The translations under genes were made by a program, and so were the position numbers. This document shows, piece by piece, positions 1 through 10,488 of a stretch of 64,000 bases of DNA; position 1 is the first letter of the stretch; every line of letters starts with the position of its first letter. Location: assembly GCA_016722065.1 (NCBI GenBank), contig JADKGX010000002.1, positions 248,001-312,000 of the forward strand, written 5' to 3'. This DNA is from Planctomycetota bacterium (lineage in GTDB: Bacteria > Planctomycetota > UBA8742 > UBA2392). The notes beneath the pieces are model-generated. The model was not told the DNA's origin and searched no databases. It was given only the letters and a program-made list of their open reading frames with translations.

Positions 1-1484
1 AACGCTGGCGCGTAGGTGGGCTGGATAATCAGCTTCTGCTTCCAGTTGCCGCGGTCCAGTTGTGTCCACAGCTTGAAGCTGCCGTCCCGTTCAGACCATG
101 TGACCGCGCCGGTGTGGCTGGATTCCACCCGCACCGGAGAACCCGGGCTCTCGGCCTTGACAACACGAAAACGCCCCACCACCAGATCGCTCGATGCGCG
201 ATCCATGGTCAAGGAGGTCTTGATCGCCAGGTACTTTGCACCCTTGCGAATGGCAACTTCGCGGCCGTCCTTCGTATCCCAATTCGTGATGATCATTGGC
301 GTGCCACTGGCCCAACCATCGCCCCCGGCACCAATGCGAATCGAAGCGCCGCCGGCGCCGGTTCCTGTCCAGGTGCGCGGGTCTGGCAGCATGAAGGTGA
401 GCTGCCCTGCGTTAGGCACGTCGGACTCCAGAAACAACCCCACATGGTTCTGGATGCCCTGCGAACCGTCCGGGCGGGCGCGGCGAACTTCCAGCCATGC
501 GCGCAGGCCGGATTGCGTGGCCTGGGCCGGTTTGTAATCCACCTTGACTGCCAGCATCGGCACTGGCGACAGTGCCACTGTGACGGCTCCCTGGCTCTCG
601 GGGCTGCTGGCCAGCGAGACCGGGACTGACCTCCCGTTCTCGTCAATCACTTCATAGCCCGGAAAATCGGCCTCAACGTAGGCCGCCTCCTTGATCCAGT
701 CCCGTTTCAGAAACGTCAGGGCAAACCAGCCCTGCGCGTTGGCAACGGCGACCCCGTTGAGCCCGCGGACAATGATCGGTGGCTTGTCCAGGCCAGCCCA
801 GGCGTCGGGCTGGTTCTCTGCCTTCTCGGCAAGGCTGACCTTGCCTACCAGCACCCACTCTTCACCAAAAAGTTCGCGCGCCTCCTTGGCACTGACAGAC
901 GCCTTGCCCAGGCGCCGGGCGGCCTCCTTGGCAGCCTGGGGATGCTTTTCCAGGGGCCCGCAGTAGTGGGCGCTGAAGTGGCTGCCCGTTACGCGGCCAA
1001 GCGCTGAAAGCGGCGGCACGGCCCACACCACGCGGACATGCAGGTTCAGTCCGTCGCGGGATTCTTCCGCCACTGCGCCCCGCGAAAACGTGGCTTCAAG
1101 TTCGGCCAGGCGTTTGGCTTCGGCCACGGCCTTTGCGTCGTCGCGGGCGATCTGCTCGAGATCCGGCTTTAGTTCATGGTCTGGGGGCGTGCGGCGGGGC
1201 TCTGGGGTGGTGGTGGCGTCTACATCGACGGTGTCTGTGCTGTCGGGTTGCGTCGACCGCCCCGCGGGAATGTCTCTGGTGGCTTTCGGTTCCTTGGCAG
1301 GTTCTGGCGTTTGCCCGTTAGCGTCAGGGCCAGGTCCGTCCTGGCCACGAGTACCTGCGCGCGCAGACCGATCATCGCCCTGTTGTTCCAGGTGAGTCGA
1401 CCACTGCAGCCAGACCAGGCTGCCCAACAAGGCCGCAATCAGGAACAGCAGCAAGATCAGCGTAACCCGCGGAAATTGGCGCAT
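1..1484 (-). CDS. Membrane-anchored carboxypeptidase-regulatory-like protein (3' end outside window)
   Basis: The minus-strand frame is open from the ATG at 1484 to the window edge, so the C-terminus is missing (494 residues visible). Residues about 5-27 are a hydrophobic N-terminal anchor (VTLILLLFLIAALLGSLVWL), followed by a Pro/Asp/Thr-rich linker and then Ala/Glu-rich and beta-strand-like segments. The stretch GWFALTFLKRDW followed by ADFPGYEV looks like a carboxypeptidase-regulatory-like (transthyretin-fold) domain. A GAGGG sequence about 5 nt before the ATG supports the start. It lies downstream of another gene of similar architecture on the same strand, so the two may be co-transcribed. 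Function unknown; it probably acts outside the inner membrane. Confidence is high that it is a gene and low on role. Confidence 0.75.
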   Translation of the reverse strand, partial: MRQFPRVTLILLLFLIAALLGSLVWLQWSTHLEQQGDDRSARAGTRGQDGPGPDANGQTPEPAKEPKATRDIPAGRSTQPDSTDTVDVDATTTPEPRRTPPDHELKPDLEQIARDDAKAVAEAKRLAELEATFSRGAVAEESRDGLNLHVRVVWAVPPLSALGRVTGSHFSAHYCGPLEKHPQAAKEAARRLGKASVSAKEARELFGEEWVLVGKVSLAEKAENQPDAWAGLDKPPIIVRGLNGVAVANAQGWFALTFLKRDWIKEAAYVEADFPGYEVIDENGRSVPVSLASSPESQGAVTVALSPVPMLAVKVDYKPAQATQSGLRAWLEVRRARPDGSQGIQNHVGLFLESDVPNAGQLTFMLPDPRTWTGTGAGGASIRIGAGGDGWASGTPMIITNWDTKDGREVAIRKGAKYLAIKTSLTMDRASSDLVVGRFRVVKAESPGSPVRVESSHTGAVTWSERDGSFKLWTQLDRGNWKQKLIIQPTYAPA

Positions 1485-1651
1485 GGGGCCCTCGATGTGC
1501 AGGGGCAGGGGACACCATTGAAACGCCCAACACCGGGCCCTGGCGTGTCAATTCCTGGATAACCCGGCACGATGTGACAGGTATGAAGTAAGGGTCAGCC
1601 GCCCCTATGGCCGGGGCTGCAATCCATGACCCTGGAACTCGATCTCTGCGG

Positions 1652-3370
1652 CTAGTCCTTCTTTTCGCCCTTGGGCTTGTAGTTCGGGTTGGGCTTGAGG
1701 GTGTGGTTGACTTCCCAGGCTTCCTCAGAATCCACTTTGTATTCCGTCTGGTCTGTGATCAGCGCAAAATCTTCCATGGATGCCCAGTCCTCATCGCGCC
1801 AGGCGCGGCCGTCTGGAAAGGCCGCAAACTGCACCAGAAACGTCACGCCCCGCTGCGTAAGTGGCACAAGCACGGTTCCCTTTTCCTGCAGCACGGGGTT
1901 CTTGCAAAAGGCGTCGGTCGCGTATGGGCGCATTGTGCGGCCTTCCGCCTTCATGGTCACAAAGGCCATCACGTTCTTGCACAGTGCGCCGTCTGGCAGC
2001 TTGACGGTGCCAAACACAAACGGGATCTCAAACTTCAAGTGCGCGGTCTGGCTGGCTTCGCCCGTCACCTGGATTGTCCCCAGCAGCATCGTGCCGCGCC
2101 CGCCGTAGGCTTCATACAGCCCCTTGGGCAAGCCCATAAACTTCACCTTGCCGTTGTTATCGGTCACGCCCGAAGCCGTCAAACTGGCCTTGAGGGCTTC
2201 CGGTACGTCAATGTCTTTGGGCAGCAACTGCACATCCAGCTCGTTCATGGGCAGGTCCTGCTTGTGCGTGGTTACCTTTACCTCAAGCTCGTTAGTGCCC
2301 TTGTCGTACAGGCGCCAAACGATCTCGCGGCCCTGCAGTTCGCTGGCCTTGAGGTTGGGCAGAATTTTCATGACGGCATCCGACCCGGCGGGGCGAATCA
2401 CGGCGGTGAAATCTTCTGGGTCCACAAGCCAGACCTGCACCTTGAACGTGCCAACAGGCCAGAAAATCTCTTTGCCCTCGGGGGTGTATTCATCGGCGAA
2501 TTCGCCGTCGGCCGAAGGGTTGCGCAGTTGGCGCAGATACTGGTTGGTGTACAGGTTCACGTTGGCGGCAATGCCCTGGCCGGTGCGGGCGTCAATGATC
2601 TTGCCGGTAATGGTGGGGCCTTTTTCGACTGTCAGGGGCAGTTCTTTGTCGGCAAAAATCTCCACTTGCTTGATCACACGGCTGTGGCCCACCCACTGGT
2701 CTTTGGTGCGGTCTGCCCAATAGGCCCAAAGCATGTAGTAGCCCGTGGGCACATGGAATTCGTAGTTGCCGTCTTCGTCGGTCATGGTGCCCAGCGGCTG
2801 GTCAAAGATCTGGCTGGTGCCGTCCTGGGCGACATCCAGCGGGGCCAGCATCACGTTGGCACGCACCGCCGGGGCGCCGCTGCCGCCAATGCGCACGTTG
2901 CCCTTCAGCGTTACGTTGCGCAGCGGGCGCACGCGAACTTCCCAGGATTCGGCCTTTTCAAACTTGAAGCGCGAAAGCGGAACGTTCGACCACCCGTCTG
3001 GAATCACGAAGTCGCCAAAGGCGAAGATGCGCAGTTCGGTCGGTTTCTCCTTCAACTGGATGGTGAAGGCGCCTTTGGCATCCGTAACCAATTCGCGCGT
3101 GGGGTTGCTGCGGTCGGCCATTTTGGCCATGGCCAGCAACTTGAAGCCGGGTTGTGGCTTATCTGTGCCCAGCAGCAGCAGCGAGCAATCAATCTGGCCA
3201 ATCGCTTTGTCGCCCGCGCCGAACTCAATGACACTGCCGGCCTTGGGTGCTTCCGCCGGCGGTGCCGTCTCGCCTGCCTGGGCCACGGCCGGCGAGGGCG
3301 AAAGCAGAATCAGCAGCGCAATCAAGCCCGCCAATGCGGCGCAAAGGATGCAAAAGTGGGTGCGGGGCAT
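1652..3370 (-). CDS. Secreted carboxypeptidase-regulatory-like domain protein
   Basis: A protein of 572 residues. The start at 3370 is chosen over an in-frame ATG at 3415 because AGGAG lies 6 nt upstream and translation then begins directly with a signal peptide (MPRTHFCILCAALAGLIALL, ending near SPAVAQA). The mature part has several transthyretin-like segments, for example GKAFTIQLKEKPTELRIFAF-type strands, LKGNVRIGGSGAPAVRANV, TDEDGNYEFHVPTGYYML and GKVKFMGLPKGLYEAYGG, each resembling carboxypeptidase regulatory-like or B-repeat folds. No catalytic motif is visible. It is probably exported, as a structural or ligand-binding surface protein. The next gene downstream on the same strand is similar in layout, about 170 nt away. 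Specific function unknown. Confidence 0.8.
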   Translation of the reverse strand: MPRTHFCILCAALAGLIALLILLSPSPAVAQAGETAPPAEAPKAGSVIEFGAGDKAIGQIDCSLLLLGTDKPQPGFKLLAMAKMADRSNPTRELVTDAKGAFTIQLKEKPTELRIFAFGDFVIPDGWSNVPLSRFKFEKAESWEVRVRPLRNVTLKGNVRIGGSGAPAVRANVMLAPLDVAQDGTSQIFDQPLGTMTDEDGNYEFHVPTGYYMLWAYWADRTKDQWVGHSRVIKQVEIFADKELPLTVEKGPTITGKIIDARTGQGIAANVNLYTNQYLRQLRNPSADGEFADEYTPEGKEIFWPVGTFKVQVWLVDPEDFTAVIRPAGSDAVMKILPNLKASELQGREIVWRLYDKGTNELEVKVTTHKQDLPMNELDVQLLPKDIDVPEALKASLTASGVTDNNGKVKFMGLPKGLYEAYGGRGTMLLGTIQVTGEASQTAHLKFEIPFVFGTVKLPDGALCKNVMAFVTMKAEGRTMRPYATDAFCKNPVLQEKGTVLVPLTQRGVTFLVQFAAFPDGRAWRDEDWASMEDFALITDQTEYKVDSEEAWEVNHTLKPNPNYKPKGEKKD

Positions 3371-3447
3371 GGATTCTCCTGCCTTGAAAACGTTTGCCTG
3401 CCGGTGCCGGTTCATGCCATCTGGTCTGTCGCAGCAAACGCCACGAC

Positions 3448-4878
3448 TCAGCGGCGGGTGCCTTCCATGGCCGTCTTTTCAAAGGCCGCGTCGTAGGCCA
3501 CGGGGTAATCACCCGTGAAACAGGCCGTGCAGTAGTTCTGGCCCTGGCCAACGGATTTCAGCAGACCCTCCACAGACAGATAGGCCATGCTGTCGATGCC
3601 CAGGTATTCGCGAATCGCGTCGACACTGGCCAACTGGTTGGCAATCAGCTCTTTGGGGTCCGGAAAGTCGATGCCGTAGTAACAGGGGTGGCGCGTGGGC
3701 GGGCACGAGATGCGCAAGTGCACCTCCTTGGCCCCGGCGTCGTAAAGGCGCTTTACGCGGCCCTTGCTGGTGGTTCCACGAATCACGCTGTCGTCCACCA
3801 CTACCACGCGTTTGCCCCCCACCACGTCGCGCACGGCATTCAGCTTGATCTTGACGCCAATATCGCGCTGGCCCTGGCTGGGGGCGATAAACGTGCGCCC
3901 CACGTAATGGTTGCGGATAAAGCCCTGTTCCAGCGGCAGGCCGGATTCTTCGGCAAAACCCTGCGCAGCGCTGGTGCCGCTGTCGGGCACGGGCACAACA
4001 ATGTCGGCAATGGCCGGGGCCTCGATGGCCAGTTGCTTACCCATGGCCTTGCGCGAAAGGTGCACGTTGGTGCCAAAGACACGGCTGTCGGGGCGGGCGA
4101 AGTAAACGTGTTCAAACACGCAGTGCGACTTGCGCTGCACGGGGCACCAGCGTTCGCTGTGCAGGCCCTTGGCATCAATGCGAATCAGTTCGCCGGGTTC
4201 AACATCGCGAATGTACTTCACGCCCAGCATGTCAAAGGCGCAGGTTTCGCTGGCCAGCACATAGCTTTCGCCCAGCTTGCCAATGCACAGCGGGCGAAAG
4301 CCGTTGGGGTCACGCGTGGCATACAGGGCTTCGTTGGTCAGAAAGATAAAGCTGAAGGCGCCCTTCATGTGTTTCAGCGCCGAGGCAATCGGGCTTGGCG
4401 TGCTCTTGATTTCCGGGCGCGCCAGCAGGTGCAACACGACTTCGCTGTCGCTGGTGGTTTGAAAGATGCTGCCCTGGGCTTCCAGTTCGCGGCGCAGCGC
4501 CCAGCCGTTACTCAAGTTGCCGTTGTGGGCCACGCTGATCTGCCCGCCGCTGTAATCCACCGTGATCGGCTGGGCATTGCGCACGTTGCTGCTGCCTGCC
4601 GTGCTGTAGCGCGTGTGCCCAAGCGATACATTGCTTTTGAACTTGCTGAAGAATTCATCCTTGAACACTTCGCCGACCAGGCCCATGCCCAGGTAACTCT
4701 TGATGCGATCACCCATGATGCAGGCAATGCCCGCGCTTTCCTGGCCGCGGTGCTGCAGGGCAAACAGACCGTAATAGGTCAACTCAACGGCGTCTTTGTG
4801 GTCAAACACGGCAAAAATGCCGCAGGCTTCGCGTGGGTGGTCGCTGGTTGGCTGGTTCAAGCTGGCCTCGCTGGTCAC
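3448..4878 (-). CDS. purF: Amidophosphoribosyltransferase
   Basis: Catalyses the first committed step of purine synthesis, making phosphoribosylamine from PRPP and glutamine. The N-terminal class II glutaminase carries the nucleophile Cys19 in HPREACGIFAVF (freed by propeptide removal in this family), with LQHRGQESAGI after it. The C-terminal PRTase domain has the PRPP loop VVVVDDSVIRGTTS. Cysteines in ASETCAFD, HPCYYG and YCTACFTG match the 4Fe-4S ligands of the Bacillus-type enzyme. Length is 476 residues, as in that class. The start is uncertain: GTG at 4878 is preceded by TATAAC 7 nt upstream (possible leaderless start), while TTG at 4860 has GAGG 7 nt upstream. Divergent from nusA. Confidence 0.93.
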   Translation of the reverse strand: MTSEASLNQPTSDHPREACGIFAVFDHKDAVELTYYGLFALQHRGQESAGIACIMGDRIKSYLGMGLVGEVFKDEFFSKFKSNVSLGHTRYSTAGSSNVRNAQPITVDYSGGQISVAHNGNLSNGWALRRELEAQGSIFQTTSDSEVVLHLLARPEIKSTPSPIASALKHMKGAFSFIFLTNEALYATRDPNGFRPLCIGKLGESYVLASETCAFDMLGVKYIRDVEPGELIRIDAKGLHSERWCPVQRKSHCVFEHVYFARPDSRVFGTNVHLSRKAMGKQLAIEAPAIADIVVPVPDSGTSAAQGFAEESGLPLEQGFIRNHYVGRTFIAPSQGQRDIGVKIKLNAVRDVVGGKRVVVVDDSVIRGTTSKGRVKRLYDAGAKEVHLRISCPPTRHPCYYGIDFPDPKELIANQLASVDAIREYLGIDSMAYLSVEGLLKSVGQGQNYCTACFTGDYPVAYDAAFEKTAMEGTRR

Positions 4879-5024
4879 AGGCCCCGTTATAACAACGCAA
4901 TCGCGCCGCGGAATCCGGTTGGCTGGGCAGAGTTGCCGCGCCGCTGCCCGGGCACTCGCAATCGGACAACAGGGCAACGGCTGACATTGGGCAGACCTGC
5001 GCGGCCCTGCGGTGCTTCCGCCCC

Positions 5025-5052
5025 TTGAACCATAAGTAACTGTCCCTATAAT
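5025..5052 (+). promoter_or_regulatory. Sigma70-type promoter of the nusA-infB operon
   Basis: TTGAAC at 5025-5030, a 16-nt spacer, then a perfect TATAAT at 5047-5052. This predicts transcription from about 5059 and a roughly 130-nt leader before nusA. It is the best consensus promoter I found in the window and would drive nusA, infB, yajC and secDF. Confidence 0.75.
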
Positions 5053-5189
5053 GCTTGCCTCGTTTTGGGTGTCACCCGGGGCGGCCTTGCGGCGCGCTCC
5101 TTTTCTTTTGGTGTACAGCTTTGGCCAGACTGACGGGTAGTGGAAGAACGCGCACATCAGAAAAGAGTGCGCCAGAACAGGGACCAGCC

Positions 5190-6590
5190 ATGGTTGCAAG
5201 TGTGAACGGTGCGGAACTGATGCGCTTTGTCGAGATGATCTCGCGCGAGCGCGGTATTGAAAAAGTCGAAGTCGTGGCCGCGATTGAACAGGCCATGATG
5301 GTGGCCCTGCGCAAACGCGTCGAAAACCCCGACACACTGACTGTTGTGGTGGACCCCAACAACGGCCAGATCACGGCCCAGGAAGTTGACCTGGAAGGCG
5401 TGACCCACGACGTACAACTGAGCGACATGGGCCGCATTGCGGCACAGACGTTCAAGCAGATCTTCGTGCAGAAGAACCGCGAAGCCGAACGCGACAATAT
5501 CTTCGAAAAGTACATCGGCCTGCGCCGCGATATCCGCAGCGGCACGATCCAGCGCATGGAAGGCCCGAACTATGTCGTCAACCTGGGCGACAGCGAAGCC
5601 TTCTTTCCGCGCAAGGAACAGGTGCCCACGGAAAGCTACAACGTGGGCGAACGCGTGCGCGGCCTGATTCTGGACGTGCGCAAGCAGGGCCAGAAGGTGA
5701 AGATCATTCTTTCGCGCACCCACCCCGAGTTCGTCAAGAAGCTGTTTGAACTGGAAGTGCCAGAGGTGGCCGAGCGCATCATTGAAATCAAGGCAATCGT
5801 GCGTGAGCCCGGCTATCGCTCCAAGGTGGCCGTGGCCAGCTACGACCCCAAGGTAGACGCCGTGGGCGCCTGCGTGGGTGTGCGTGGTTCGCGCATCAAG
5901 GGCATCATTGACGAGTTGAACAACGAAAAGATCGACATCATCCGCTGGAACGAATCGGCCGAGGTGCTGATCACCAATGCACTGAAACCCGCCCGCGTTG
6001 ATTCGATCACGCTGGATTACGACAACCGCCGCGCCCGCGTGGTGGTGCCCGATGACCAGCTTTCACTCAGCATTGGCAAGCGCGGCCAGAACGTGCGCCT
6101 GGCGGCCCGCCTGTGCAAGTGGGACCTGGATATCGTGACCGTGACGCAGGAACAGGATTGGCGCAAGCGCACCCTGGCAAAGTTTCACGCCATTCCAGGT
6201 GTCGACGAACTGCTGTGCGAGGCCCTGTTCAACAGCGGCTTCGACAGCTTTGGCGACATTCTGTCTGCAGGCCCTGAGGCGCTGCTTAAGGTTCCCGGCA
6301 TCAGTATCGATTCGGCGGCGCAGATCATTCAGTACGTCACCGAACACCCGGAACCAGCAGAACAGATTGCCGACGTGGTGCACGCCGACGGTGCCCAGCG
6401 CCGCCCGGACAACACGTTTGTCGAGCCCGGCCACGAAGTATTCGAGGGCGAAGAAGCAGAGGCAGCAGCCGCTGCGGCCGCCCAGCCTTCGGTTCCGGCA
6501 GGTCCGGTGGACCCCTTTGCGCGCGCCGCAGAGTACGCAGCCCAGGCACCCAAGCGCGAAGTGGACGAGCGTGGAAGGCCGCGCCTCTAA
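5190..6590 (+). CDS. nusA: Transcription termination/antitermination factor NusA
   Basis: NusA binds RNA polymerase and nascent RNA and modulates pausing, termination and antitermination. The 466-residue protein shows the N-terminal RNAP-binding domain (VNGAELMRFVEMISRERGI), an S1 domain (GTIQRMEGPNYVVNLGDSEA), two KH domains (GVRGSRIKGIIDEL and SIGKRGQNVRLAARL) and a helix-hairpin-helix segment (DELLCEALFNSGFDSFGDIL). The tail is Ala-rich and acidic. The start at 5190 has AGGGA 8 nt upstream; the open frame extends to 5055, but that extension has no RBS and is not NusA-like. rimP, the usual gene before nusA, is absent; the upstream neighbour is divergent purF. Confidence 0.96.
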   Translation: MVASVNGAELMRFVEMISRERGIEKVEVVAAIEQAMMVALRKRVENPDTLTVVVDPNNGQITAQEVDLEGVTHDVQLSDMGRIAAQTFKQIFVQKNREAERDNIFEKYIGLRRDIRSGTIQRMEGPNYVVNLGDSEAFFPRKEQVPTESYNVGERVRGLILDVRKQGQKVKIILSRTHPEFVKKLFELEVPEVAERIIEIKAIVREPGYRSKVAVASYDPKVDAVGACVGVRGSRIKGIIDELNNEKIDIIRWNESAEVLITNALKPARVDSITLDYDNRRARVVVPDDQLSLSIGKRGQNVRLAARLCKWDLDIVTVTQEQDWRKRTLAKFHAIPGVDELLCEALFNSGFDSFGDILSAGPEALLKVPGISIDSAAQIIQYVTEHPEPAEQIADVVHADGAQRRPDNTFVEPGHEVFEGEEAEAAAAAAAQPSVPAGPVDPFARAAEYAAQAPKREVDERGRPRL

Positions 6591-6670
6591 CACACCTGCA
6601 CGCAAAGTCGGCATCTGCCCCTTTGCGATGGAAATGTTAGAAGCCTTGGCCCGAAGGAAATGACAACCTG

Positions 6671-9490
<2,820 letters not shown>

Positions 9491-9529
9491 TGCCGCGCCC
9501 TGCCTGAGTTAGCCGCACGGAGACCCGAA

Positions 9530-9910
9530 GTGCCTGACACGAGCCATGCAATCCAGACCGTGATGTTCCTGGCCGAAGAAGCCCCCGCTGCCCAGCCATC
9601 CAGCCCCTTTGGCATGGAGATTTTCTTCCTGCTGGCGGTTGTGATGGTTGTGGTGATGTTGTTCGGCCGCCGCAGCCAGAAGCGCCAGGCCCAGGAACAC
9701 CAGAAGATGATTGAAAAGTTGACCACCGGCACCAAGGTCATGCTCAATAGCGGCATGATCGCGCTGGTCGACAAAGTTGATGCCGCAAACCAGGAAGTGC
9801 GCCTGTTGATCGATGAAGACAAGAAGGTTCACGCCCGCTTCAACTGGGCGTCGATCACCAAGGTGTTCAAGGAAGAAACCGCCAACGTGCCCGCCAAGGA
9901 AGGCGCTTGA
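9530..9910 (+). CDS. yajC: Sec translocase auxiliary subunit YajC
   Basis: A small inner-membrane partner of SecDF (126 residues). A single membrane segment (GMEIFFLLAVVMVVVMLFG, about residues 28-46) is followed by the family signature RRSQKRQAQEHQKMIEKL, then TGTKVMLNSGMIALVDKV. It starts at GTG 9530 with GGAG about 8 nt upstream, and is slightly longer at the N-terminus than typical YajC. It lies 39 nt after infB and its stop overlaps the next start (TGATG), so translational coupling into the SecDF operon is likely. Confidence 0.93.
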   Translation: MPDTSHAIQTVMFLAEEAPAAQPSSPFGMEIFFLLAVVMVVVMLFGRRSQKRQAQEHQKMIEKLTTGTKVMLNSGMIALVDKVDAANQEVRLLIDEDKKVHARFNWASITKVFKEETANVPAKEGA

Positions 9911-10410
9911 TGGCAGCACCGCGCCATAACCGCGCCGTGATTGCCGCCATGCTGTTGGCGGCGCTGGCCTGTTATGCCAACGCGCCGCGCCTGGCCGCGA
10001 CGCTGTTGATTGGCGACGCAACCAACTTTGTTTCGGTGCTGCACGCTGGCAGCCATTCGCGGCTGAACGCCCAACTGGCCAGCCTGCCAGAAAGCAGCCC
10101 GCAAGCCTGTGCATTGCAAAGCCAACTGCAAGACGGTTCGCATTCGATTGCGGTGCTGGAGTCCCTGCCGCCGTTGCCCGGTGTGCTGGCCGCAGACTGG
10201 CTGCGCGCCAAGGTGGATGCCGCCCCTGGCACCCCGCCAAAGGCTGATTCTTGTGTATTGCCCTTGCCGCTGGTGGCCATTGCCGCTGGCAGCATTCACA
10301 GCGCCAGCCAACCCCCGCCGCCCTGGCCGGGGATTATGGCCTGCCACGTTGCCGCCCCCACCGGGGTTGCTCGTTCGGCGTTGGCACGGGGCCCCCCGGT
10401 TTGGGCCTAG
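9910..10410 (+). CDS. Hypothetical membrane protein between yajC and secDF
   Basis: A 166-residue protein that I do not recognise. The ATG at 9910 shares one base with the yajC stop, so the gene is embedded in the Sec operon. Residues about 8-33 are hydrophobic (AVIAAMLLAALACYANAPRL), either a signal or an anchor. The middle is rich in Ser, Leu and Gln; the C-terminal third is Pro-rich and shows no domain. Coupling to yajC and position before secDF suggest an accessory role in export or simple co-expression, which is inference only. Confidence 0.65.
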   Translation: MAAPRHNRAVIAAMLLAALACYANAPRLAATLLIGDATNFVSVLHAGSHSRLNAQLASLPESSPQACALQSQLQDGSHSIAVLESLPPLPGVLAADWLRAKVDAAPGTPPKADSCVLPLPLVAIAAGSIHSASQPPPPWPGIMACHVAAPTGVARSALARGPPVWA

Positions 10411-10488
10411 CCCGCCGTACTGACCTTCTTTTCTTCCATCGTTTCGTAGGCACGCCTGTCGCGTGCCGACACCACCAAGGATTGTTCC

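Noticed and set aside
1485..1651. Gene or terminator between the two carboxypeptidase-regulatory-like genes
   Set aside because: No frame with an SD and no strong hairpin with a T-run; read-through seems possible but cannot be shown.
1607..3496. Long plus-strand open frame (629 codons) opposite the secreted protein gene
   Set aside because: It is the antisense of a gene with SD, signal peptide and domain-like repeats. The translation is His/Gln/Gly-rich, typical of an antisense frame in GC-rich DNA.
3394..5028. Plus-strand open frame opposite purF
   Set aside because: purF is unmistakable on the minus strand; the antisense translation has no recognisable domain or start signal.
5055..5189. 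N-terminal extension of NusA
   Set aside because: The extra 45 codons begin next to the -10 box, have no SD, and do not resemble NusA; ATG 5190 has AGGGA and the family N-terminus.
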